Below, one piece after another: positions 1 to 12,010 of a stretch of 64,000 nucleotides of DNA. The stretch's first letter is position 1; the number at the start of each line of letters is the position of its first letter. The notes under the pieces are model-generated. The model worked only from the letters and a program-made list of their open reading frames with translations, was not told the origin of the DNA and made no database searches. Both the position numbers and the translations under genes were made by a program. Location of the stretch: positions 336,903,302 to 336,967,301 of the forward strand of contig NC_081413.1 in the NCBI RefSeq assembly GCF_030272615.1. The letters are read 5' to 3'. Source of the stretch: Cryptomeria japonica (Eukaryota; Streptophyta; Pinopsida; Cupressales; Cupressaceae).

Positions 1-257
1 TCTTTAGACACATGGAATAGTTTTAGTTATGCATTTGTAATTTTGTTTTGACAAGTTACATGTAAAAGTATTTTTTGTAAAATGCAAGTTACACATTACT
101 TGCACTTTTGTAATTACATGTAAGGCAACTACAAGTTGTGTCCAATTAGGACTGTAGTTGGAATAAGTCTTAGTTAGTTATTGAATAAGTCTTGGTGGTT
201 GAGAGAATCTCTCAAGTTAGTTAGGATCCTCCCACCTTTTTCTCAAAGCTCCTCTTC

Positions 258-265
258 TATAAATA
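258..265 (+). promoter_or_regulatory. TATA box of the LTR-like region
   Basis: TATAAATA sits in a GC-richer context about 75 bases before the first GTCTTTGAGCT copy, a plausible core promoter for the LTR-like unit. Confidence 0.4.
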
Positions 266-335
266 CTAGAGGGGTCTATTGTAATATATATCTTTTGGAA
301 AGCAAACAAAAACTCTACCAAATTTATAGCAAGAA

Positions 336-738
336 GTCTTTGAGCTTATGTATGTGAATTGAAAGTTATGAAGAATAATAAAGAAGGGTTACTCAAGTTT
401 TGAGTCTTTGAGCTACATGTTTGAGTTTGAATCTTTTTATTTCTTCCATGCAAAGTGTTTCTAAAGGAGCTTAGTCTAATCTGATTTGAAGTCTTTGAGT
501 TGCAAGTAGAGAAGATTAATTAAAATAGGAAAATCTCTAGAAGGAGCAGCAAGTGTTTGAGCTTGCATTAGTTCTTGTCTTTGTGTTGAAAGAATATATT
601 ATTCCAGTCTTTGAGCTGTTGTCTTTTATTCGTTGTAAAATTTAGTATAGCAAAGGGTAGATCGGACTTTCAAAAGTCAAGTCTTTGAGCTTGATATTGT
701 TGTCCCGTCCCGAAAGAAGTGATGGGAGTCTTTGAGCT
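336..738 (+). repeat. Dispersed GTCTTTGAGCT motif, seven copies
   Basis: The 11-mer GTCTTTGAGCT or a one- or two-base variant recurs at 336, 404, 491, 553 (weaker), 607, 681 and 728. Spacing is irregular (47-87 bases) and the sequences between copies are not similar, so this is a recurring short motif and not an ordinary tandem repeat. Confidence 0.75.
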
Positions 739-1082
739 TTCAGGAAACTTCATTTCCTTTCTCTCATTTTCATTTGAAGTTGTTACAATTATTATACATT
801 TTCTTGCTATCACTTTTATAAGGAGACAAAAGGATATAGGCTTCCTTGAAGAAAGAAGGAAGACTTCTGTCCCATCCTATTTTTATTTCAGTTTTAGATA
901 GATAGGGGGAGTCTTCCCTTAATTAGGAGATTTTCATACTCACACATTGTGGTTGAAGCCACAATTTTGTTTGCTTTCACGAGTGTACAAAATTTTCAAC
1001 CAACACAAATATGCACTAAAATCAAAACATCTGACTATAACACTATAATATGATAAACTAACTCAGGTCAAACCGAGATTAG

Positions 1083-2970
1083 AAATTGATTAGGGCAGGG
1101 ATACTACATAGAGCCCGTAGGCAAGTAGCCCTGAAGAGTCATCACCCCCTAGCACCCAAACCCAAGGTACATCAGGTTGTCCCAGTAGAGCTGAAGGAGT
1201 CGATGGAGGTACAGACTCTTCAGGCAGCCACAACATTGACTGGTGCCATCATCCAGCATGGGACGTCATTAGCACGCCCTCTTGTATTGGATGATGAGCC
1301 ATTAGTTGCTCCGTGTAGCGATAGAGAGCCCATTCATTATGTGTGTGTCAGTTGCTTGGGGATATGCTCAGGGATGGATGATGAGGCCACTGCAGATGGA
1401 TCCACATCTCATTCATGCATAATTTGCGGGAGTAGATGTCAGACACGCATGACTAAGGATTTGGCGTTGATAGAGGAGTTGATGGACATGGTGTTTGCCC
1501 ATTAGCGACAGACACAGGTGTGTTGATTTGAATTCATAGCATTTTGTTTATCAGTCACTTTAAATTTCTAATTACATAAAAAAAATTTCATTTATACATC
1601 GATTTAAATTGAGACAAATAATATGCATTTCAGGATGCAGCAGTGGTATCCCATACTCCTCCCGTAGTTACTATAGCTGCAACTTCGATGCCTGAGGTAT
1701 AAATTTTGTAACATGTTAAAATAGAATAGTACACTTTGAATCCAAAAAAATTACAAGATATACTAACTATCTTTAAAGTTTGGTCCAATTTTTGGTTTGT
1801 AGGTGTTGACAGGGGACCAAATGTCCCAGATTCATGACATCACACTCTCAGCAACCAATTTTGGCCTACAAGGCTATACGGTATCATATTTTGTACAACC
1901 TTTTTTATGTATTGTTTTGATGGAATATGCAAGTCATTTCACTTTAGATTTCTTAAATTATGTTTAATATATTATTTGTACTAATATCTCATGTTAATTT
2001 TGTTTTTTTAGGGTACCCCCTCTGTGTCTAGGCCTCGTCCTAAGCAAAAGAATTTCTTGAAGACGCCAAAACATGGGAAGAAGGTAATTGAACACATTTT
2101 TAGTTGTATAATTGTTTGAAAATGTTGAAATAAAGTCTTAGTTGGGGTTTGTTGATTGATTAGTATTTTTTGTCTATTTTACATGTACAGTGGCCATTGA
2201 GCTATGTGGATCTGTTGAATGCACCTAATTCACTCGTGGATCAAGAGAGGGCGGAGGTATGTATCTCTACTTTATTTTCTTGATTTTATGATTATATGCA
2301 TGTGTATATGTCAACTTGTGATAAATTATAATCTTATAATTTTTTCATACAGGAAATATCCATAGTTGCTTCATTAATGACGAGCCCTCCTCTGTGCACT
2401 AGAGAAGCATCTCAGGATCCGGTACACTTTTGTTTGATATATTACATTAATTGTTTTTAACCTACAATACTTATCATTATATTAATTGTATTTAATCTTT
2501 GACCATTTTTTGTATGGGTAATAGCGACAGTTTCTCCATCGATGGTGAGCCATCCTCAGTCCATTGGAGAAGCATCTCAGGCACTGGTACGTCATTTTTC
2601 TCTATATTATAGCTTTTAAGTGTTTTTTATGTATTTATGTTAGTACATTGTATTAATTGTACATTTAATCTACAATAGCCCCCTTCACGGTTCGGCCATA
2701 ACGTCGATCCTTTTAAGTTTGTCTTCAAGAAAACTCCTAAGGGTGACAAGGAGAGGAGAGAGAAGACATTAGCTCTGAGATCAGCTGATGAGGTAATCTA
2801 CATTTCAATTGCAAAGGAATTATAGTTAAATGCATATTTATGTTGTTAATTGTGAACTATTTTCTACAAAAGAATTCTAACTTGGTTTTTGAATTGTGGT
2901 TTTGCAACCATCTACAAAACCGTGTACTGCATCGAAGAGGCTCGATTTTGATGATCCACCACAAGTTTAG
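1083..2970 (+). pseudogene. 3' part of an unrecognised gene with a chain of short phase-0 exons, decayed
   Basis: A 136-codon open exon (1083-1490) containing a Cys-rich stretch (CVSCLGIC, then CIICGSRC) is followed by short exons, nearly all bounded by AG/GT: 1634-1696, 1803-1880, 2012-2083, 2191-2256, 2353-2421, 2525-2586, 2679-2792 and 2908-2970. Each except 2525-2586 is an exact multiple of three, and all of these stay open in one phase. The last ends with a Lys/Asp-rich tail (KRLDFDDPPQV) and a TAG. Exons 2353-2421 and 2525-2586 look like copies of each other (both carry EASQ). Decay: 2525-2586 is not a multiple of three, the last acceptor reads AA instead of AG, and the first exon meets a stop at 1503 if its later donor (after 1517) is used. 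No family is recognised; a transposon-borne or captured gene is possible. The 5' part is missing or lies left of the LTR-like region. Confidence 0.55.
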
Positions 2971-3516
2971 GATCATATAGTGTTAGTTGTGGTCATAGAA
3001 TTACCAATACATGTAGATATATTCTACATTTTTATTGCATATTGATTTGGACATGGCATATGCCACATTTTTGTAATACTTGTATTGACTTGGTAGACAT
3101 GCCTTTTTTTGATATATATATATATAAATGTTGATATTCGATCTAATAAATGTGTACTAAGTTCATTACTGTGTATTCGTTGTATTTCATGGTTGTCCTT
3201 TTATAAAGTTAATTGATCATTTGCCTATATAATCAACAATATGAATATAAACAACAAAAATCTATGATATAAAGCATTGCAATCGTGGAATATAATTTGA
3301 TAAAATTTCTAAAATGTCAAATTAACCCTACAAAACTCCTTGTATTCAGTTCATTATTGTGTATTCATTGTATTTGGTGGCTGCCCTTTTATAAATTTAA
3401 ATTAATATTTGCCTATGTAATCAACAATATGAATAGAAACAACAAAAATCTACAATATGAATATAAACAATATGTGTGTGGTGCGAGAGCACCCTCACGC
3501 TCGCAATGGTCAAATT
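2971..3516. other. AT-rich DNA, no gene seen
   Basis: This follows the decayed gene and contains an imperfect direct repeat: a stretch at about 3160-3270 (TTCATTACTGTGTATTCGTT) recurs at about 3349-3465. Nothing codes convincingly here. Confidence 0.5.
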
Positions 3517-4425
3517 TTGGTTCTCATGTGAACAAACCGACGTCACAAGCGCATCCAAGTGGGCAGGTTTACGCTAGGCATTCTCCTCTCGGGTATCCCA
3601 AAGCATCAGAACGTCGAGAGTCATACCCTACTAGCGTGATATCTCAAGTGCCTTGAGTCCAAAAAATTGTCAAACTTTGACGGGTTGTTTCTTCCAATCC
3701 AAGACACATATGACCAATCCATTTGAACATGTGGGGTCACGTGAGGCTCCTCTACAATGGTCTATCTTGGTTTTTGATGACTCGGAGCCATTTTCAATTG
3801 GTAGCATTTTTTTGCCTGGTGCAAAATCATCAGTTGCATGTAATGCAAAGTTGCAAGATAGGCTAGAATTGATTCGGTTCATCATGTGCACAAACCGACG
3901 TCACAAGCACATCCGGGTGGGCAGGTTTATGCTAAGCATTCTCCTCTCGTGCATCCCAAAGTGTTGGAACATCAAGAGTCATACCCTACCGGTGCGATCT
4001 CTTAAGTGCCCTGAGTCCAAAAAACTATCAAACTTTGATGAACTGTTTCTTCCAATCCAAGACGCATATGACCAATCCGTTTGAACCTATGGGGTTGCGT
4101 GAGGATCCTCTACAATGGCCTATCTCATTTTTTTACGACTCGGAGCCATTTTCAATTCGTAGCATTTTTTCACTTGTTGCAAAACCCGTCAGTTGCATGC
4201 AATGCAAAGTTGCAAGATAGGCTAGAATTGATTTGGTTCATCCTATGCACAAACTGACGTCATGAGTGCGTCCGGGTGGGCAGGTTTACACTAGGCATGC
4301 TCCTTTCACGCATCCCAATGTGCCAGAACGTCGAGAGTCATACCCTACTGGCGCAATCTCTCAAGTGCCTTGAGTCCAAAAAATTGTCAAACTTTGATGG
4401 ACTGTTTCTTCCAATCCAGGACACA
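3517..4425 (+). repeat. Tandem repeat of about 358 bp, about 2.5 copies
   Basis: The landmark AAACCGACGTCACAAGC occurs at 3534 and 3892 and, diverged, at 4251, giving periods of 358 and 359. The third copy stops near 4425. Copies are roughly 85-90 percent alike by eye. The several open frames here are echoes of the repeat; the one-base difference in period moves the frame between copies, which argues against a coding repeat. Unit length is in the range typical of plant satellites, but only a few copies are present. Confidence 0.85.
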
Positions 4426-5140
4426 ATGATTTCATGGAGTTTGAAGTGGTGTGAATGCATCAATGGTTCTTGGGAAGTCTAGTTAAGGGAAAGAGGAATG
4501 TGTGAGGGCTCCATTGACAAGGGCAAGGGTCACCAAGTTGAAGAACCAATAACTAAGCAAACCTTTGGTTGTCCTAAGTTAACAGTGACTGTGACTGTCT
4601 TAGCAAAACTAGTGAGACAACAATTTCTTGTTTACCAAATAGGGTGTGATGGGAAGTTTAGTGGTTGGAGTTTTGGGAAGGTTAGTAGGTGGACCCTATA
4701 AAGTCCTAGGAGTCTTTTGGAGGAACTGAGGAGAGGGGAGGAAGGCAATGTTCATGATTGTCCCAAGCCTACATGACTGGCACAAAAGGACAACGATGTA
4801 ACAATAAGACTTCCTTTGTACTTTTCTTGGTTGGTGGAGTAGAGACCCCTTTTGTGTATGTTGAGAATCCTTCTTGGGATGCCTATGATGTATATGTGTT
4901 GGGGTTATTCATTGGATGCTTTGAATGGGGATTGGAAGTCCTAATTGGGCATGTACTAGGGTGAGTGACTAGTGGAAGGTCTTATGGTGTTGGAGTGTTA
5001 GAGGACATGGGGTTTGGATTCATACATGCTGGAGAGGTCTATGTGAGCATATTCCAATGAGTGAAAGAGGGATAATAAGAATGAGTGTGGTTTTGGATGT
5101 ATTGTACTTTGTGAGTATTATCACTACCTCTTATCTTCAT
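4426..5140. other. Unrecognised DNA
   Basis: Two frames of 67-68 codons are open (4498-4701, 4758-4964) without recognisable motifs. They are probably chance or old transposon remains next to the gypsy debris. Confidence 0.4.
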
Positions 5141-5149
5141 CTCAAATAA

Positions 5150-6175
5150 CAAAAAGAATACAATGAAAAACACAATAAAGGAGTTATTGGAAATAGGGTA
5201 CGTTCAACCTAGATTTAGCCCTTTTTCTTCCTTGGTGGTCTTGGAAAGAAAGAAGCACGACACAATGAGAGTGTGCATTAAATACAAAATACTAAATAGG
5301 TATCTACAATAATAAATTGGTACCTAATCCCTAGGATTGATAAGATAATAAACAAATTCCATGGAGTAATCTATTTCTAAAAAATAGTCGTTGAGTTGGG
5401 TCACCATCAAACCCATATCTGAGAGGAGGATATATATAAGACAGCTTTAGATGCAACTATATGCACTATGAATATTTATCATTTTATTTTGCTTGAAAAA
5501 TGTGCCTACAACATTCTACTCTTGTATGGATTGTAAAATATTTCAGAAAATTTGTCCACATTTTCTTTGATAGCATTCTCATTTATAGCGAGACATTGGA
5601 AGTGCACCTAAGGTACATATATGAAGTGTTGGGGTTTTTGGATTCCTAGACTGTTTTTGATAGAGTCTAAATATGGAGTTTCTATAGCATAAATTGCATA
5701 TTTAGAGCACATCATCAATGTAAAGGGAGTGCAAGTAGACTAGGAAAAGATCAATGTGGTTGTGGGTTGTGGGTTTGCCTCTAGCCCTTGGCCTATAGAG
5801 TTACTACAAAATATTTTATAAAGGTTTATCATAGCTAACCACTCCCTTAACCAACCTAACAAAGGAAGGAGCCTTCAAGTGAATGAAAGTGAAACAATAG
5901 AATTTTGACAAGGTAAAGGTGGTAATGAGGTCATGTCCTCTATTAGCTATTACTAAATGTTTTCTTCCATTGTGAGTGCCTCAAGGAATTCATTGTAGGA
6001 CTCCTCAAGGTCCAAGTCATAGAGACCAAAAAAAGGAAATTCAAGAGAAAAAGACATAACCAAGTACTTGATTAGATGGAATAATATTCTTACTAAGGAT
6101 GCAACATGGGAAGGCCCACACTTTCTTGAATATCCAAGCTTTGAATTGCTCGAGGGAAAGATAAATTGGTTAGGT
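5150..6175 (+). mobile_element. Ty3/gypsy pol fossil (reverse transcriptase and 3' pol end)
   Basis: Translated pieces resemble the fingers/palm of a gypsy reverse transcriptase: a segment with SPFSSLVVLERKK near 5210-5260, a basic stretch matching the usual PRID block near 5330, and a degraded FFDSILIYSETLEVHL near 5560-5600 at the position of the catalytic YLDD-type motif. About 450 bases on, a stretch with KDATWEGPHFLEYP (6095-6140) resembles the chromodomain-like end of integrase. The element is broken many times and old. It runs into LTR-like sequence starting at 6182. Confidence 0.65.
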
Positions 6176-6181
6176 TAGACT

Positions 6182-7440
6182 TGTCATGTCCCCTTTTCAT
6201 GTAACTCATGTCATGGATTGAAATGCACATTTATTGACTTTGAAACTTTCCTTGATATCACTTTTCATGTAGATCCTTCCTCTTTATCTTCCAAGTGTTG
6301 GTCTAAGTCCCCTAAAGGTCAAAGTATGAAGCATAGTAAATCTCATGAGTTTGTGTAAGAAAATAGAGTGACAAAGTTAACCTTCCCAAAATGACTCCCT
6401 TCTCAATTGTACTTCTCTCTCTATCCCCATCAAGGTATTTAACCTTCCCCTACCACACCTCCCAACCATTACTTTCTTTCACTCATCTCTTCATTGGAAC
6501 TTTAGAGTTGTACATGCCATCATCCCTTTTGCCAACCCCTACCTTCAAACCGCATTCCTATCATTTTTTATTACCCCTCTCCACCTACCACCCTTGGCAT
6601 TATGAATACCATTAATGGATAAAAAATCAATGTGGCTTCATGTGGGATTCCAAATGGCATTGAAATTCATCCCAGTATACTTGAAATTGAACTACTTGGG
6701 TCCATCTAGTAGGACATGCTAAAAGGGAACCAACAAGCACCATTAATGTAGTAGTTCATTTTCATACTTGGAGAATTCCATATTGCAAAGGACCCTCATC
6801 TACACCTTCCAAGACTATTTTTACACAGGAGGATGCCATTGTCAACTTGATGCGAAGGAAAATATATTCAATGGTTATGGGGAGCCATTACCATGTACTA
6901 GACCAATGATGATGACCACTATGTTGTTTTGGTGATCTTTCTAGTCATCTAAAGATTGTAAAGATAGATGGAAGAGGGCATCTTCAAACAAACCAACACA
7001 AATCCAAACTAGAAATGACTATGAGCACTTTTTGTTCAAGCATCCAAATCTAAGGACAAAATCCTAGAAAACTATGGAGGTTGAGGGATGAAAAGACCAT
7101 AAGTATCACATTAGAGGACGAAACTCCTTCAATTGAAGTAGTGGTCCCACATAAAGTCACGTTCAAACTTTAATCATGGTCAAAATCATCAATACGAAGT
7201 TTAGATGACACATAGTTTTCATGGGTGTAAGCTTTTATGTTTTAGTTTGTCATAGCTATTTAAGCTAGATTTTTGTAGTGTTGTATAGTCTTGTTTAATG
7301 TAATAGTTGACATATAATCTAGGTTATCTCAAAAATGTTGTATTTTGAATTTGATGTCATTGTTGGGTAGTTGCGAGTTGACAGAAATTATTATTATTGA
7401 GTAACTTCAATTATATGGCTGATTTCTTCCACCATTTCCT
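6182..7440 (+). mobile_element. Probable gypsy 3' LTR and flank (boundaries uncertain)
   Basis: TGTCATGTCCCC at 6182 directly follows the pol end and resembles the TGTGATGTCCCC start of the solo LTR at 37215. No clear CA end or target duplication was found, so the right boundary is open. The 74-codon frame at 6391-6615 has no recognisable product. Confidence 0.35.
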
Positions 7441-7764
7441 CTTGGCACTAGTTTGTTTGTATCTTCAACTCCCAATGCTTAACAACTTTTTGACATGAGT
7501 CAAGCTACATGTTCGAACTTTGAACTTCAACATCACCTTGACATATGTTGGGGTAATAACTTCAATCCTCAATTTCTTAGACATGAATCAAGTCGCAAGT
7601 CGAATCTCTAATGTAAATGTTGTGGTATACGCATTAGTAGAATTGCTAGACTCATCTAGCTCTTGCAACTAGACCCCAACCAACCTTGAATGCATGATTG
7701 ATCCTCATCCCAACGAAAAATAATTGGCATGCGTATTATTTTATTTTTCTTTAAATTAAATCCT

Positions 7765-8280
7765 CGTCGGAATTCCGACATCCTCCTAAATTTGCACCGA
7801 CGACCAAACTGTCAGACAAACAACATCCTCGTCAGTGCATAGTTGTTGGTAGGCATCGGAATTCCGACGCCAATCGACGAAACATCCGACGAGGATGTTG
7901 TATGTCCGACGGCACGTCATAATTCTGATATGTCCGACGGCACTCTCATGTTGGACGTTTGTCATAATTCCGATATGTCCGACGGCACTCTCATGTTCGA
8001 CGTTTGTCATAATTCCGATATGTCCGACGGCACTCTCATGTCGGATGTTCGTCGTAATTCCGACATCCATCCGACGAGGAAGCTCTACGCCCGGCGACAT
8101 TCTCTTGTCGGATGAGTGGTCATGGCCGCCGTCGGAAGGGTTCAGGGTGTCGTCGGAATTCCAATGTTAGCGGGCACTGTCGGAATGTCTGACTACGAGC
8201 TTCGTTTGTCGGCAATCCGAAGAAAAATAGTCGAAATTCCGACGATCAACTGTTAGAAATGAGCCCCAAATGTACTAGTG
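7765..8280. mobile_element. CACTA-like transposon terminus with TCGGAATTCCGA subterminal motifs
   Basis: The segment is crowded with short motifs of the TTCCGAC / GTCGGAA type, many as the palindrome TCGGAATTCCGA, and ends at 8280 in TGTACTAGTG, whose reverse complement CACTAGTACA is a CACTA-type terminus. Dense subterminal repeats next to a CACTA end are typical of En/Spm elements. A possible partner end (CACTAGT...TTTG) lies at 7447, but the flanking trinucleotides do not match, so the left end is not established. No transposase is seen. Confidence 0.45.
7916..8050. repeat. 45-bp tandem repeat, three copies
   Basis: Units starting GTCATAATTC at 7916, 7961 and 8006 differ by a few bases; a diverged fourth begins at 8051. 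The unit carries ATGTCCGACGGCACTCTCATG. Because 45 is a multiple of three, frames stay open on both strands; these are not taken as genes. Confidence 0.9.
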
Positions 8281-9503
8281 ATCGCCTCCTCGTTACTTAA
8301 CCAAACAAGTCGATATGGGAATCACAAACCAATCTTTGCAATACAAGCAGTAGAAACGTATTCATACAGCTACAAATCATTGTCTAAGGAGGAAAGGAGA
8401 TTTCTGCATACATTAAACTATACTCCTGTCGCCCTTCTATTCCATTAGGCAGGCGATATGGACTAGCTGCAAATCTCGACCCAATGGGAGTCAATTTCCT
8501 GCCAGCAGGAAGGGAGGCGTGGAGATTGAACGCCCCTGCTAAAAATACATCACCCTATTCAAATTATTAAATCTGCAGATTAATTAACCGAGGCGCTGAT
8601 TTTTAACAGTAAGTAGCGCTTTGACTGCAGCAAGGAGAAGAGAGGAAGTGGCGTGGAGGAGAAGAAAGGAGAAAGGCGTGGGAGATCGAACTCTCCCACC
8701 CCAAACACACAAACGCACCCCCCTCCTCCCTCCCCTCAATCCAACGTGGCAGTTTTACCAGGTATGGTAGCAGTCATAATTCCTGCAGTCACCCACGTAA
8801 GCTACAAAGAAATGGAAAGAAATATGAAATGGCAAAGGAGATGGGAGAAGGGACGCCAAACAGTTAACCAGATTGCAGATATTCCAATTAATTGCAGGAA
8901 AAATCATACTCATAGTTACCTGAAGACGAAAGGAAACAAAATGGAAGGAAAGAGGGAGGCGTGGTCTCATTGATTCGACCTTCTTCACACGGTGGCTTCA
9001 CCAAAATTCGCAGAGGATCAAATTTCCAGCCAGCTTAATGATGGAAATAGGTTAGACAATCCTAAATTTATAAATTATAAGACTAAGTTTTGATTCCATG
9101 CATGAAGGATACATAGCATTAGATAAAAAAGTTTAAACTTGATCATAGAAAACTAATTGTAGTAATTATATTTTTGAATCCATGACTTCTACTTTCATGT
9201 TCTAATTTCAGTTTTCGAAAATCAATTATTCTTTAGTCTTTTATTAATTTTCTAAATGGATATAAGAATTACGCATGATTATAATGTTCATGCATATCAT
9301 TTTCTATCATTAATTATAAATCCATGCATGCTAATTTACAAATCTTAAAATTGATTTTATATCTTAATAATTTAGCCTTCGAATAAATTAATTATTACGT
9401 TTTATTTATTTACTTCTACAATTGACCTCTCTAATTTGGTATATTAATTTATAGCTTTTAAATATTTTAATTAAAATTTTATACTTTATTTATTTATATC
9501 TCT

Positions 9504-9505
<2 letters not shown>
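8281..9505. other. Non-coding DNA, GC-moderate then AT-rich
   Basis: 8281-9050 contains C-rich and purine-rich runs (for example around 8640-8740) but no recognisable protein. From 9060 the sequence becomes strongly AT-rich. Overlapping open frames at 8653-8973 (+) and 8755-8988 (-) lack motifs. Confidence 0.4.

Positions 9506-9506
<1 letters not shown>

Positions 9507-9541
<35 letters not shown>
9507..9541. repeat. (AT)n microsatellite
   Basis: Uninterrupted AT dinucleotides of about 35 bases at the left edge of a local duplication. Confidence 0.9.
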
Positions 9542-9543
<2 letters not shown>

Positions 9544-9547
9544 CAAG

Positions 9548-9981
<434 letters not shown>

Positions 9982-10351
9982 TTTGGCTTCGACGGTCAAA
10001 CCTACAACCACCTTATGCTCGACAAAAGGATGTCAAATCACGATAAAATGCATTATATACATCATTGCATTTAAAAATCTAACAAAATCATTAATAGCAT
10101 TAAACATCATCATTAAATTAACTAAAACACCATTTTTAGCTAACATCATTAATCACCTTAATAACCTAATCAAAGTCATTACGTGAATTTATTAGCATAA
10201 AATGTCAACAGTATAAGTATATGGCATATAAAAGTAATCTAATCTAAGGGGTCTAAATCAGGTCGTGACAAGATTCAATTTGTGACCTTGTTTTGTAAAT
10301 TTTGTTTGATCTTTGTTTAAAAGAATTTGGAAAAAAAAAAATGGGGGTTAG
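9982..10351. other. Probable LTR 3' end and spacer before the copia element
   Basis: GGTCGTGACA at 10261-10270 resembles the terminal bases of many plant Ty3/gypsy LTRs; its start was not located. The following 80 bases, including an A11 run at 10331 and GGGGGTTAG, lead directly to the copia 5' LTR. Confidence 0.35.
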
Positions 10352-10669
10352 TGTTAAGGATATAGCTTCATTCGGATTGAAGCAAGTAATATATAACATT
10401 TAATGAAAGGTCATGCCCCTATGTGGACATGACTCTTCATCCTTTTATTTATAGGCATCAACACTTGTTGTGAACTGAAACCAATAACTGTGGCAGTTTC
10501 ATGAACCAGCAAGTTGTCAATATTATCATAGAAGATTAATAGTTAGAGTTATATATATATACACATCGGAGGTAAAAACATATTCATTGCAGTGATCTTA
10601 TTAAAGTCTATCCTCACTACATATTACCAGACAATTGTATTCTCTATCTCTGATCTAAATTCCTTAACA
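10352..10669 (+). repeat. 5' LTR of the copia element
   Basis: 318 bp, with perfect 8-base terminal inverted ends TGTTAAGG and CCTTAACA. It contains a TTTATTTATAGG core-promoter-like stretch near 10445 and an (AT) run near 10550. It matches the repeat starting at 14860. Confidence 0.92.
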
Positions 10670-10682
10670 TGGTATCAGAGCC
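10670..10682 (+). other. Primer-binding site (initiator-tRNA-Met type)
   Basis: TGGTATCAGAGCC directly abuts the LTR end. This is the sequence complementary to the 3' end of plant initiator methionine tRNA, used by most plant copia elements. Confidence 0.93.
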
Positions 10683-10759
10683 ATGTTGGTAGAAAAATAA
10701 TAAAATAGTGACACCTCTTTTCTAAAAAAAAATCAGACTTGCACTCAAAATCAAAGGAA

Positions 10760-11202
10760 AATCAATCATGGTGAACAGTGTTAGAATGGAGGATAGACTC
10801 GAAGGCGCATCCAACTTCGTCTCATAGAGAATTCGAATAACAACAATTCTTCAAGAACTCGAACTAGATGCATACATAGAAGAAGATACTAAGATGCCCG
10901 AAGACGAGTTAGAGAAAACAACCTGGAAAAGACACAACAACAAGGCTAAGAAGATCATAATTGATGTTGTTAAAGATGACATTCTCCCAACCATTTCAAA
11001 ACTAACTACAGCTTATGATATGTTCAAGACCATTCAAAACTCATATGAAATAAATAATGCAAGAAGATTGCTCACTTTAAAACAGCAATTAATGCATATA
11101 TACATGAGCAAAGGGGAAACAATCACATCCTATTTCATGAGGATTTCAGAATTAAAAGACCAATTGTTAACTATTGGGAATAATATAGATGATAATCGCT
11201 AG
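10760..11202 (+). pseudogene. copia gag fossil
   Basis: This is a gag polypeptide of the UBN2/retrotran-gag type: the segment with YDMFKTIQNSYE and the block ARRLLTLKQQLMHIYMSKG are the usual conserved helices. It is followed very closely by the protease motif; no zinc-knuckle segment is seen between them. It forms part of the broken element. Confidence 0.8.
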
Positions 11203-12010
11203 TGGAGCATCTCGACACATAACCGGTTTTAGAGATCAATTCGAAGCCTTTGAAGGCCACTCAACTGAAGAAGTTACAATAGGAGACAATTCTACCTATC
11301 CAGTGAAAGGAATTGGGACCTGCTCAATTCAATTAAGAATAGGAGTTACATTACAATTGAAAGATGTTCTCTTTGTACCAGGTATCAAAAGGAATTTGGT
11401 CTCTATTTAAGGACTAGCTGATCAAGGATATCGTGTCACCTTCCATGAAGATAAAGTTCTACTCTGGCCTAAAAACTCTAACATAAAGAATGCTATTCCT
11501 ATAGGATCTAGAGATGGTAGTTTATACAAATTATGTAATACTCAAAAACAAGCACTAAATCATGAAGTATCAAACTCTAATGAAATTTGGCATAGAAGAT
11601 TAGGACATCTTCGATTTAGTGCCCTACCTTCTATAGGAAAAATTACCACAGGATTACCCAATCTAAAATCTGATCATGTTGGAACTTGTAAAGGATGTGC
11701 TCTAGGGAATAACTCAAAAGGGTCCTTTCCCTCAAGTGAACACAAATCAAAAGTTTTACTACAACTTGTCCACACTGATTTGTGTGGTCCAATGTCATTA
11801 CCATCACTAGGGGGATTCTTGTATTACGTGATATTTGTTGATGATTACTCTAAAAAATCTTGGATCTATTTCATAAAACTCAAAGAATCAAATGAAGTGT
11901 TATTGAAATTTAAAGAATTTAAGGCCCTAGTGGAAAATCAAACTGGGAAGAAAATAAAGACTCTAAGATCAGATAATGGGGGTGAATATATCTCTGAAAA
12001 TTTTAAATAA
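11189..12010 (+). pseudogene. copia protease and integrase core fossil
   Basis: The aspartic-protease motif SGASRHITG and the LKDVLFVPGIKRNLVS block that follows protease in copia polyproteins are present. Then comes the GAG-pre-integrase HHCC zinc region (HRRLGHL near 11590; CKGC near 11690) and the integrase core with the D of VHTDLCGP, the D of FVDDYSKKSW and SDNGGEY. It is a fossil, not an active enzyme. Confidence 0.9.

Larger units (their letters stand above)
1..1010 (+). mobile_element. LTR-like region (partial, left side cut by the window)
   Basis: This stretch has no convincing reading frame but looks like the promoter/leader part of an LTR. A TATA box (TATAAATA) lies at 258-265, followed by a transcript-leader-like stretch with seven scattered copies of a GTCTTTGAGCT motif. 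A purine run (AGATAGGGGGAG) at about 898-909 resembles a polypurine tract. The left boundary is outside the window, and no matching second LTR or target duplication was found, so family and exact end are uncertain. A short open frame at 719-901 is probably chance. Confidence 0.4.

Noticed and set aside
3285-4482. Series of plus-strand frames of 60-143 codons
   Set aside because: They are echoes of one tandem repeat whose unit is not a multiple of three; the frame changes from copy to copy.
7786-8115. Open frames on both strands over the 45-bp repeat
   Set aside because: The period is a multiple of three, so frames stay open automatically; the region is explained by CACTA-like subterminal repeats.
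7447-8280. Complete 834-bp CACTA element with CACTAGT at both ends
   Set aside because: The flanking trinucleotides differ and the left end lacks the subterminal motifs, so only the right end is accepted.
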